Shown here: positions 1 through 6,223 of the stretch, in pieces
How positions within the stretch are numbered: position 1 is the stretch's first letter
Layout of the letters: every line of letters starts with the position of its first letter
Source: Lachnospiraceae bacterium UBA3845
GTDB lineage: Bacteria; Bacillota; Clostridia; Lachnospirales; Lachnospiraceae
Length of the DNA: 7,226 bases
NCBI GenBank assembly: GCA_002392705.1
Contig: DGHP01000039.1
Span: 1-7,226 of the forward strand
Direction: 5' to 3'
Position numbers and translations under genes: made by a program
The notes under the pieces: model-generated
Database searches by the model: none
Told to the model about the DNA's origin: nothing
Seen by the model: the letters and a program-made list of their open reading frames with translations, nothing else

Positions 1-23
1 CGGACGGCGGTTGAGGAAACAGG

Positions 24-1616
24 ATGATTACATACGATATGCGGGACCTTGCAGATGAGTCCCTCTATGAATATTTATATCGCAGGATCCGGGAGGATAT
101 TCTGTCCGGGCGGCTGAAAAAGGGAGAACGGATGCCGTCCAAGCGCAGTTTTGCCAAGAATCAGGGAGTGGCTGTCATAACGGTTGAAAATGCATACGCC
201 CAGCTGGTCGCGGAAGGCTATCTTTATTCTGAACCGCGCCGGGGCTTTTTTGTCTCCCGGATCGATGAGTCCCTGCGGCTTCCGCAGGTCCAGGCTCCGG
301 TCCCGGGCACAGGGAGGAAGGCGCTGCCCGGGATGGATGAAAAAGGGAGAGCAGAATCTGGTCCGGCAGGGAAGACGGAAGCTGCAGAAGCGAATCCGGC
401 AGGGAAGACGGAAGGCGCAGAATCTGATCCGGCAGGGAAGACGGAAGACGCAGAAGTGAATCCGGCAGGGGAAAAGGATAGGGCGGCCGCGGTTCCGGCG
501 GCGGAACGGGCGGAGATTGATCTTGCGCAGAGCAGGGTGTCTCCGGATACATTTCCTTTCAATACCTGGGCAAAGCTGCTGCGGGAGATTCTCCAGACCA
601 GGAGGCATGAGCTTCTGGAACCGGCTCCGGGGGCGGGGCTCATGCCCCTGAGGTCCGCGATCGCGGCCTATCTTCTGCAGTATCTGAATCTGCGTGTGTC
701 CCCGGATCAGATCGTCATAGGGGCCGGCACGGAATATCTGTATTCCCTGCTGATCCGTCTTCTGGGGCCGGAGCTGGTCTATGCGGTGGAGCTTCCCGGA
801 TATCCGAAGACCGGGCGGATCTATGAGAGCAATCAGGTTTGTGTCAGATATATCCCGATGGACAGTTCCGGCATCTGTGTGGATGCCCTGCGGGAAAGCG
901 GGGCGGATGTCGCCCATATCTCCCCTTCGCACCAGTTCCCGACGGGAATCACTATGCCGATCGGACGCCGGAGTGAACTTCTGTCCTGGTGCAGGGAATC
1001 CGGCAGCCATTTTCTGATTGAGGATGATTATGATTCGGAGTTCCGCCTCTCCGGAAGGCTGATCCCGCCGATCATGAGTATCGAGGACCGGGGGAGGGTG
1101 ATCTACATGAATACCTTCACCAAAAGCCTGGCATCCACGATCCGGATCTCCTATATGGTCCTCCCGCCCGCACTGCTGCAGCGCTACAGGGAGAAACTCG
1201 GCTTTTATTCCTGTACGGTTCCCAGCTTTGAGCAGTATGTCCTGGCTGAATTCATAGGGAGAGGCTATTATGAAAAACACATCAACCGCATGCGCAATTA
1301 TTACCGTCAGAAGCGGAACCGTCTTCTGCACGCCATCAGCGGCAGCGGTCTGCGGGATCTGACTTCCGTGAGCGGGGCGGAGGCGGGCCTTCATTTTCTG
1401 CTCTTAGTAAAGAGCGGAAGAACAGAGGATGAATTGACTGCGCTCGCTGCCGCGAAGGGTGTCAGAGTCTACGGCCTGTCCCGTTACATGAACAGGGAGG
1501 AAAAGGAACTGAGGGAGCGCTGGCCCGGTCCCTGCATGGTGGTAAATTTCCAGGGACTGTCAAATGAGGCTGTGGATGCCCTTCCGGAACTTCTGGAGGA
1601 AGCCTGGTTTTCGTGA
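24..1616 (+). CDS. MocR/PdxR-family transcriptional regulator (GntR winged helix fused to aminotransferase-like domain)
   Basis: A 530-residue PLP-dependent-type regulator. Residues about 11-78 form a GntR winged helix-turn-helix, with the typical run GERMPSKRSFAKNQGV followed by ITVENAYAQLVAEGY and a wing ending near RRGFFVS. Residues about 165-530 form a fold-type I aminotransferase-like domain. It keeps the family signature SPSHQFPTG (300-308), the EDDYDSEF segment (333-340) with the cofactor-contacting Asp, and FTKSL, in which Lys367 is the expected Schiff-base lysine, so PLP binding is likely. Family members usually act as DNA-binding sensors of PLP or an amino compound rather than as enzymes; the effector here cannot be read. 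The linker is unusually long because of a tandem repeat at residues 110-153, which makes the protein longer than the usual 450-490 residues. The ATG at 24 is preceded by GAGG at 13-16 at good spacing. The next gene, an MFS transporter, lies 160 bases downstream in the same orientation and is a plausible but unproven target. Family call sure, specific name not. Confidence 0.95.
   Translation: MITYDMRDLADESLYEYLYRRIREDILSGRLKKGERMPSKRSFAKNQGVAVITVENAYAQLVAEGYLYSEPRRGFFVSRIDESLRLPQVQAPVPGTGRKALPGMDEKGRAESGPAGKTEAAEANPAGKTEGAESDPAGKTEDAEVNPAGEKDRAAAVPAAERAEIDLAQSRVSPDTFPFNTWAKLLREILQTRRHELLEPAPGAGLMPLRSAIAAYLLQYLNLRVSPDQIVIGAGTEYLYSLLIRLLGPELVYAVELPGYPKTGRIYESNQVCVRYIPMDSSGICVDALRESGADVAHISPSHQFPTGITMPIGRRSELLSWCRESGSHFLIEDDYDSEFRLSGRLIPPIMSIEDRGRVIYMNTFTKSLASTIRISYMVLPPALLQRYREKLGFYSCTVPSFEQYVLAEFIGRGYYEKHINRMRNYYRQKRNRLLHAISGSGLRDLTSVSGAEAGLHFLLLVKSGRTEDELTALAAAKGVRVYGLSRYMNREEKELRERWPGPCMVVNFQGLSNEAVDALPELLEEAWFS
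351..482 (+). repeat. Four tandem 33-bp units in the MocR linker
   Basis: Units are at 351-383, 384-416, 417-449 and 450-482, each coding for 11 residues of the form AExxPAGKTEx (residues 110-153). The first three share the identical 20-base core TCCGGCAGGGAAGACGGAAG. The fourth keeps the start of the unit but diverges after the shared CCGGCAGGG. Units 1 and 3 resemble each other (AESG/AESD), as do 2 and 4 (AEAN/AEVN), so the array looks like a duplicated 66-bp dimer. The segment lies between the DNA-binding and aminotransferase-like domains and is probably a disordered charged linker. Confidence 0.9.
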
Positions 1617-1703
1617 AGAAGCTTCTGCCTTCCGGGCGCCTGTCTCCGTTATCCGGCGGACTGCTTCCAGCTTTTTTCTGTTTTAAAACGGCAAAAGATA
1701 ATT

Positions 1704-1731
1704 TTGATCCTGCCGGACCGGATGATATAGT
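1704..1731 (+). promoter_or_regulatory. Putative sigma-A promoter of the MFS gene
   Basis: A -35 box TTGATC (1704-1709, four of six consensus bases) is separated by 16 bases from a -10 box TATAGT (1726-1731, five of six). TG at 1723-1724, one base before the -10, makes it an extended -10. Transcription would start near 1738, giving a leader of about 40 bases. Its position in the gap between the regulator and the transporter suggests that the transporter can be expressed independently of the regulator gene. Judged by eye only. Confidence 0.6.
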
Positions 1732-1776
1732 AAGAGAGGTAGCTTCTGACTAAACGGAAATGAGGATTGATTATTT

Positions 1777-2931
1777 ATGCAAAAGTACGGAAAAGGAAGG
1801 CTTTATATATCCATCGCGGCGATCTCGTTTATCCAGGGACTGCAGTTCTGCGTTTCACCCGTGCTGGGGGATATACAGGCGCATTACCCGGATGTCAGCG
1901 TCAGCCTTGTGCAGATGCTGATCACCGCGCCGGGACTTCTGTCCATGCTGGTTTCGCTGGCGTCGGGCTGGCTTGTCCTGCGGATTTCGAAAAAAAGGCT
2001 TCTGGTCTTCGGAGCCCTGGTTGCAGGCCTTACGGGATTTGCTCCTTTTCTAAGAGACAGCTTCACCCTGCTCTTTGTTTCCAGGACTCTGTACGGAATC
2101 GGCCTCGGAATCGCGACAACCATGAATGTGGCTGTGGTCGCGGAGTTTTTTGAAGGCCAGGAGAGAGTTAAGGCCATGGGCTTCCAGGCGGCCAGCGTCG
2201 GAGCCGGAATGGTTGCCGCCACCACCTTTGCGGGGCTTCTGGGCAGCCGCGGTTTCAGAAATGCCTATTATATCAATGTGATCGGCTTTATCTGCATGTT
2301 CCTTCTTCTGGTGTTCCTGCCGGAGACCGGGGTGGCAAAGGAGACGAAGACGGAAAAGGTCCGCCTGAACCGGAAGGTTCTGATCATGGATCTCTTTGCC
2401 CTGCTGGAATTCCTCTTCCTGATTACATTTACCACGAATATCGCCATGCATCTGTCAGGCAGCATCGCCGGGAATACCTCCGTATCAGGTATACTGACCG
2501 GCCTGTTTTCCGGATCACAGATTGTGGTCGGACTCATCCTCGGGGCGATCACGAAGATTACGAAGAAATATACCCTGCCTGCCGCCATGCTTAGTTTTTC
2601 CATCGGGGCGGTGCTGCTGGTGCTTTTCCCGTCCAATGCCGCCATGCTTGGGGTCGGAGCGGTGTTCTGCGGCTTTTCCCAGGGCATCTTCATCCCGACC
2701 GCGGCGACTTTCCTTTCCAATCATGTGGCAGCCGTCGCTACGGCACTGGCTTCCGCGACTCTGACGGTGGCCATGAACGCCGGCCAGCTGCTCTCTCCCT
2801 TTGTCCTGAACAGCCTCTCAAAAGCCTGTTTCGGGGAGGTCACCACCAGGGGTGTCTATATCCTGGCGGCGTGCGGCATGACCCTGTCGGCCGCGGCCAT
2901 GTTCCTCTGGAGGAGCGCTTCCGAAGACTGA
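1777..2931 (+). CDS. MFS transporter, probable 12-helix exporter
   Basis: A 384-residue integral membrane protein with about twelve hydrophobic segments in two halves. Helices 1-6 span about residues 9-178. A charged cytoplasmic loop rich in Lys and Glu lies at about 180-197, and helices 7-12 span about 200-380. The loop between helices 2 and 3 carries a version of MFS motif A, GWLVLRISKKR (64-74). The fifth helix region has the Gly/Ala-rich stretch SVGAGMVAATTFAGLLG, followed by a charged residue and an aromatic pair, as in drug:H+ antiporters. By family this suggests proton-coupled export of a small molecule, but the substrate cannot be told. The ATG at 1777 follows GAGG at 1762-1765, a rather long spacing of 11 bases. 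It has its own likely promoter just upstream and a strong terminator downstream, so it is probably monocistronic. The upstream MocR gene may control it. Confidence 0.9.
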   Translation: MQKYGKGRLYISIAAISFIQGLQFCVSPVLGDIQAHYPDVSVSLVQMLITAPGLLSMLVSLASGWLVLRISKKRLLVFGALVAGLTGFAPFLRDSFTLLFVSRTLYGIGLGIATTMNVAVVAEFFEGQERVKAMGFQAASVGAGMVAATTFAGLLGSRGFRNAYYINVIGFICMFLLLVFLPETGVAKETKTEKVRLNRKVLIMDLFALLEFLFLITFTTNIAMHLSGSIAGNTSVSGILTGLFSGSQIVVGLILGAITKITKKYTLPAAMLSFSIGAVLLVLFPSNAAMLGVGAVFCGFSQGIFIPTAATFLSNHVAAVATALASATLTVAMNAGQLLSPFVLNSLSKACFGEVTTRGVYILAACGMTLSAAAMFLWRSASED

Positions 2932-2988
2932 GAGAGGATTAAAGTTATTATGTTATTATTACAGCATTGAGAATTCCACATGCTCTGC

Positions 2989-3025
2989 GACCGGAAAAGG
3001 GACCGATCCCTTTCCGGTCTTTTTT
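2989..3025 (+). terminator. Strong intrinsic terminator after the MFS gene
   Basis: The left arm GACCGGAAAAGGGA (2989-3002) pairs with the right arm TCCCTTTCCGGTC (3007-3019). One A is left unpaired, and the arms enclose a four-base loop CCGA. Six T residues follow directly (3020-3025). This is a textbook rho-independent terminator ending the MFS transcript and isolating the trk operon downstream. Confidence 0.93.
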
Positions 3026-3066
3026 CTTCTGTGCCTTTCTGTGCGGAGTGTGTTCCGTTTCAGCCC

Positions 3067-3094
3067 GGCTGCCATGCGTCCGGGCAGAGCAGTC
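3067..3094. repeat. Upstream copy of a 28-bp imperfect direct repeat
   Basis: This copy matches 3128-3155 at 25 of 28 positions, including the identical last 15 bases CCGGGCAGAGCAGTC (3080-3094). It can form a hairpin with GCCCGG (3063-3068) against CCGGGC (3080-3085), or alternatively CTGCC (3069-3073) against GGCAG (3083-3087). It lies between the upstream terminator and the trkA promoter. A protein binding site or the relic of a small duplication are both possible. Confidence 0.75.
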
Positions 3095-3127
3095 GCTCCG
3101 ACACCCTGACGCCGGTTGACTCCAGGA

Positions 3128-3155
3128 GGCTGCCCTGCACCCGGGCAGAGCAGTC
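3128..3155. repeat. Downstream copy of the 28-bp imperfect direct repeat
   Basis: Second copy, starting 61 bases after the first. The identical 15-base core is at 3141-3155. Its own hairpin is CTGCCC (3130-3135) with GGGCAG (3143-3148) around a seven-base loop. The copy ends 45 bases before the -35 box of the putative trkA promoter, so an operator role is conceivable but unproven. Confidence 0.75.
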
Positions 3156-3200
3156 CGGCGGCCGGATTTCCGCTGCGGATCCGCCCGGAGGGCAAAGGCA

Positions 3201-3229
3201 TTGCGCCGAAATAGTAGAAGTGGTATAGT
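3201..3229 (+). promoter_or_regulatory. Putative promoter of the trkA-trkH operon
   Basis: A weak -35 box TTGCGC (3201-3206) lies 17 bases before TATAGT (3224-3229, five of six consensus bases). TG at 3221-3222 gives an extended -10, which can offset a poor -35. Transcription would begin near 3236, so a TTG at 3201 in the trkA frame could not be the translation start from this promoter. Judged by eye. Confidence 0.55.
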
Positions 3230-3254
3230 AGGGTTGATTTTTTATGACCAAAAG

Positions 3255-3283
3255 GGCTCCTGGAGGCTGAGCTGCGGGGAGCC
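3255..3283 (+). promoter_or_regulatory. Possible leader hairpin just before the trkA ribosome binding site
   Basis: GGCTCC (3255-3260) is complementary to GGAGCC (3278-3283), with a loop of 17 bases. The same left arm contains CTCCT (3257-3261), which can instead pair with AGGAG (3286-3290) inside the ribosome binding site. The two pairings exclude each other, so the leader could in principle switch access to the site. The stems are short, and no known riboswitch class is recognised. Confidence 0.3.
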
Positions 3284-3292
3284 GGAGGAGGG
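3284..3292 (+). promoter_or_regulatory. Ribosome binding site fixing the trkA start
   Basis: GGAGGAGGG is an almost ideal Shine-Dalgarno sequence four bases before the GTG at 3297. It decides for GTG 3297 over upstream in-frame starts such as TTG 3201. Confidence 0.85.
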
Positions 3293-3296
3293 AAAA

Positions 3297-4655
3297 GTGA
3301 AGATTATTATCGTAGGCGCCGGCAAGGTCGGTGAAACACTTGCCGCAGATCTGAGCCGGGAAGGCAATGATATTACGGTGATCGATAAAGTGGATTCTGT
3401 GGTGGATCATGTGTGCGGCCGGTATGACATTATGGGATTTACCGGAAACGGCGCCAGCTATTCCGTACTGATGGACGCGGATATAGAGCATGCGGACCTG
3501 ATGATCGCCGTGACAGGGGAAGATGAACTGAATCTTCTTTGCTGCCTGATCGCGAGAAAAGCAGGTCACTGTCAGACCATCGCCCGCGTACGGAATCCCG
3601 AGTACAACCGCGAAGTCAGCTTTATCAAGGAAGAACTGGGACTTGCCCTTATCATCAACCAGGAGTTTACTTCCGCGCAGGAAATTGCGAGACTTTTAAG
3701 ATTCCCGACCGCGATCGAGATCGATACTTTCGCGAAGGGCCGGGCCGAGCTTCTTCATTTCCGTATTCCCGGAGATTCTGTCCTGGACGGGCTGAGACTG
3801 ATCGATCTGCACAGCCGGCTGGACTGCAATGTCCTGGTCTGCACCCTTGAGCGGGAAAACATGATGATCATCCCGCAGGGCGATACGATCCTCAGAGGAG
3901 GGGATGTCATCTCCATCGTCGCGCCCGTGGAGGAGCAGGTTAAATTCTTCAACAGGATCGGCCTCAAGACCAATGCCGTAAAGAACGTCATGATTATCGG
4001 AGGCGGCGAGATCGCCTTCTATCTGACGAAGCTTCTTCTGCATTCGGGGATCCAGGTCAAGATCATTGAAAAAGAACTTTCAAGATGCGAGGAACTCGCG
4101 GAGCTCCTTCCCCGCGCGACGATCATTCACGGGGACGGCAGCGACAAGACGCTTCTTGAGGAGGAAGGCATCCGTTCTGCCGAGGGCTTTGTGTCTCTGA
4201 CGGGCATCGATGAGGAGAATATCGTTCTCTCCCTCTATGCCAAGGCGCTCGGCGTGCGCAAGATCGTGACAAAGGTGGACCGGATCGCCTTCGAGGAGGT
4301 CTTCGACCGCCTGAACCTGGATACCATGGTTTCGCCCAAACGCATCACGGCGGAGCATATCCTTCAGTATGTGCGGGCCATGAAGAATTCCTACGGCAGC
4401 AACGTGGAGACCCTGCACCGCATGCTGGACGACCAGGCCGAGGCGCTGGAATTCCTGATCCGCGACAATTTTGCCCATGCGGAGATCCCGCTGAAAGACC
4501 TGTCCCTGAAGAAGGGCGTTCTGGTTGCCTGCATCAACCGGAAGGGGAAAATCATTCTTCCGCGAGGCAACGATGTGATCCGGCCCGGCGATACGGTTGT
4601 GATTATTACATCGCTCAAGGGACTGAACGATATCAGTGATATTTTTCAAAAATAA
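3297..4655 (+). CDS. trkA: Trk system K+ uptake regulatory subunit TrkA
   Basis: A 452-residue cytoplasmic protein that assembles on the TrkH channel and gates K+ uptake in response to bound nucleotide. It has the full double layout of TrkA. The first RCK nucleotide-binding domain has the Rossmann motif G7-A-G9-K-V-G12 and Asp30 at the end of the second strand, with TGNGAS near 49-54. The first RCK_C domain spans about 136-220. The second Rossmann domain has VMIIGGGEIA (231-240), Glu258 at the end of its second strand, and HGDGSD. A second RCK_C domain fills about 370-452 and ends in a GDTVVIIT motif. Asp30 and Glu258 favour NAD(H)-type ligands. In some Firmicutes RCK_C domains of K+ transporters also bind c-di-AMP; that is not shown here. 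The GTG start was chosen because MKIIIVGAGKVGETLA is the classic TrkA N-terminus, it follows a strong ribosome binding site, and the length matches E. coli TrkA (458). The stop lies 28 bases before trkH. Confidence 0.96.
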   Translation: MKIIIVGAGKVGETLAADLSREGNDITVIDKVDSVVDHVCGRYDIMGFTGNGASYSVLMDADIEHADLMIAVTGEDELNLLCCLIARKAGHCQTIARVRNPEYNREVSFIKEELGLALIINQEFTSAQEIARLLRFPTAIEIDTFAKGRAELLHFRIPGDSVLDGLRLIDLHSRLDCNVLVCTLERENMMIIPQGDTILRGGDVISIVAPVEEQVKFFNRIGLKTNAVKNVMIIGGGEIAFYLTKLLLHSGIQVKIIEKELSRCEELAELLPRATIIHGDGSDKTLLEEEGIRSAEGFVSLTGIDEENIVLSLYAKALGVRKIVTKVDRIAFEEVFDRLNLDTMVSPKRITAEHILQYVRAMKNSYGSNVETLHRMLDDQAEALEFLIRDNFAHAEIPLKDLSLKKGVLVACINRKGKIILPRGNDVIRPGDTVVIITSLKGLNDISDIFQK

Positions 4656-4683
4656 GAGCCGTGATTAGCTATAAGGAGAAGTC

Positions 4684-6207
4684 ATGAATTTTGCAATGAT
4701 CTTCCGTATCCTGGGCTGGATGCTGCTGTTTGAGGCGCTCTTCATGTCGCCCTCTGTCGTGGTTGGAGCTGTCTACCGGGAGGGTGATGTGATCTGGCTC
4801 CTGGTGTCCATACTGGTCTGCGCCGCAGCGGCGATCCTGTTCGTGCTGGTGAGCCGCCCGAAGGAACGCCGCATCTACGCGCGGGAGGGAGTCGTCATCT
4901 GCGCTCTGGTCTGGTTTCTGTACAGTATCTTCGGAGCGCTGCCTTTCCGCCTGTCGGGATATATCCCGAATATGTTTGACGCGGTGTTTGAGACTGCGTC
5001 CGGATTTACTACTACCGGGGCTTCCATACTGACGGACGTCGAAGCGCTGCCCCACTGGCTGCTTTTCTGGCGCTCCTTCACCCACTGGGTCGGAGGCATG
5101 GGGATCCTGGTATTCGTCATGGCGATCGTGCCGCTTGCGGCCGGAGGAAGCGCCATGTTTCTGATGAAGGCGGAAAGCCCGGGCCCGAGCGTCAAGAAGA
5201 TGGTGCCAAAGGCCAGCCAGACTGCCGGTATTCTTTATAAAATGTACCTGGTGATTACCGTCATAGAGCTTGTGCTGCTTCTGATCGGCAGGATGCCCTG
5301 GTTTGACGCCTTCTGCCTGACTTTCGGCACGGCCGGTACCGGAGGCTTCGGCGTGCTGAATTCCAGCGTGGGAAGCTATACGACTTATCAGCAGGTTGTA
5401 ATCACGATATTCATGATCCTGTTCGGAACCAACTTCAGCGCTTATTACCTGATCATGCTCAGGAAGCCGAAGGACATCTTCGGGATCTCCGAGGTCAGGG
5501 CCTACTACGGCGTTATCCTGATTTCGATCATTCTGATCACTGTGAATATTCTTCCGATGTATGCGAATATCGGGACCGCCATTAAGGACGCCGCCTTCCA
5601 GGTCGGCTCCATCATCACGACCACCGGTTACTCCACCACGGATTTTGATCTCTGGCCCTCTTTTTCCAAATGGATCCTGGTGCTGCTGATGTTCTGCGGG
5701 GCCTGCGCGGGTTCCACGGGCGGCGGCATAAAGGTTTCCAGAATCCAGGTGGCAGTCAAGACGATTGCGAAGGAACTGGACAACGCGATTCATCCGAACA
5801 ACATCCGCAAGATCAAATATGACGGAAAGACCCTGGAACACAGTGTCCTGCGAGGCATCAATGTTTTCCTTGTCTCCTATTTCCTGGTGATGGGAGCTTC
5901 GATTCTCCTGATCTCCATCGACAATTTCGACCTGGAAACCAATTTCACCGCCGTGGTTGCGACCCTGAACAATATAGGCCCCGGACTTGCCGGAGTCGGA
6001 CCGGTCAGAAATTACAGCGGTTACAGCACCTTTTCAACCTGTGTTCTGATCTTTGACATGATTGCGGGACGCCTGGAAATTCTGCCGGTGCTTGTCCTGT
6101 TTTCAGTCCACACCTGGAGAGACGGGGACATGCTCACATACCAGAAGCGCGCGTCGAAGTCCAGGATGGAAGAAGAAAGCCGTTTTCTGGATGACTTCGA
6201 TATCTAA
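4684..6207 (+). CDS. trkH: Trk system K+ uptake membrane subunit TrkH
   Basis: A 507-residue membrane protein, the K+-translocating partner of TrkA. It has two N-terminal helices and then four M1-P-M2 repeats. The four P-loops with their filter glycines are visible: TASGFTTTGAS (104-114), TAGTGGFG (216-223), IITTTGYSTT (310-319) and NNIGPGLAG (429-437). The conserved loop after the third pore, CAGSTGGGIKV (341-351), and the motif HWVGGMGI after the first pore are intact. GRLEI at 462-466, with Arg463 in the last helix, fits the conserved positive residue in the pore of this family. Nothing appears missing or degenerate; the length is close to E. coli TrkH (483). The ATG at 4684 follows AAGGAG (4673-4678) at ideal spacing. 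It is probably cotranscribed with trkA (28-base gap) and with the next gene (16-base gap). TrkH rather than KtrB is favoured by length and by pairing with a double-RCK TrkA. Confidence 0.96.
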   Translation: MNFAMIFRILGWMLLFEALFMSPSVVVGAVYREGDVIWLLVSILVCAAAAILFVLVSRPKERRIYAREGVVICALVWFLYSIFGALPFRLSGYIPNMFDAVFETASGFTTTGASILTDVEALPHWLLFWRSFTHWVGGMGILVFVMAIVPLAAGGSAMFLMKAESPGPSVKKMVPKASQTAGILYKMYLVITVIELVLLLIGRMPWFDAFCLTFGTAGTGGFGVLNSSVGSYTTYQQVVITIFMILFGTNFSAYYLIMLRKPKDIFGISEVRAYYGVILISIILITVNILPMYANIGTAIKDAAFQVGSIITTTGYSTTDFDLWPSFSKWILVLLMFCGACAGSTGGGIKVSRIQVAVKTIAKELDNAIHPNNIRKIKYDGKTLEHSVLRGINVFLVSYFLVMGASILLISIDNFDLETNFTAVVATLNNIGPGLAGVGPVRNYSGYSTFSTCVLIFDMIAGRLEILPVLVLFSVHTWRDGDMLTYQKRASKSRMEEESRFLDDFDI

Positions 6208-6210
6208 GAA

Positions 6211-6217
6211 GAGGTGA
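6211..6217 (+). promoter_or_regulatory. Ribosome binding site fixing the GTG start of the downstream gene
   Basis: GAGGTGA matches the extended anti-Shine-Dalgarno complement and sits six bases before GTG 6224. A GTG inside it at 6214 opens a frame that stops after five codons, so 6224 is the supported start. Confidence 0.8.
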
Positions 6218-6223
6218 ACGTAA

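Larger units (their letters stand above)
2932..3296. other. Intergenic region between the MFS gene and trkA
   Basis: No convincing gene lies in these 365 bases. The stretch holds, in order, a short AT-rich piece, the terminator of the MFS gene, a GC-rich part with two imperfect copies of a 28-bp sequence, a 10-bp palindrome GCGGATCCGC at 3175-3184, a promoter with an extended -10, and the trkA leader with its ribosome binding site. The open frames crossing it on both strands have no recognisable protein character and are judged spurious. Confidence 0.8.

Noticed and set aside
351..482. CRISPR-like array
   Set aside because: The 33-bp units are directly adjacent with no spacers, are in frame, and lie inside a coding region.
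75..1394. Long antisense open frame (439 codons) over the MocR gene, and shorter antisense frames over its repeats
   Set aside because: The + strand frame has clear MocR domains and a ribosome binding site. The antisense translation is low complexity, rich in Arg and Pro, with no family features; such shadows are common in GC-rich genes.
1617..1690. Possible terminator after the MocR gene, suggested by the T-rich run near 1672-1684
   Set aside because: No stable GC-rich stem lies directly before the T run. The perfect palindrome AGAAGCTTCT near the stop codon has no loop and is far from it, and other pairings are four or five bases with long loops.
2959..3228. Small open frames on both strands in the gap between the MFS gene and trkA
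   Set aside because: They run through the terminator hairpin and repeats, lack ribosome binding sites and show no protein-like pattern.
3236..3296. c-di-AMP (ydaO) or other known riboswitch in the trkA leader
   Set aside because: Such elements regulate K+ transporters in some Firmicutes, but the leader from the likely start is only about 60 bases and none of the conserved motifs is visible.
4669..5841. Antisense open frame of 390 codons over trkH
   Set aside because: It mirrors the codon use of trkH, is hydrophilic and rich in His, Asp and Gln without domain character, and overlaps a certain gene.
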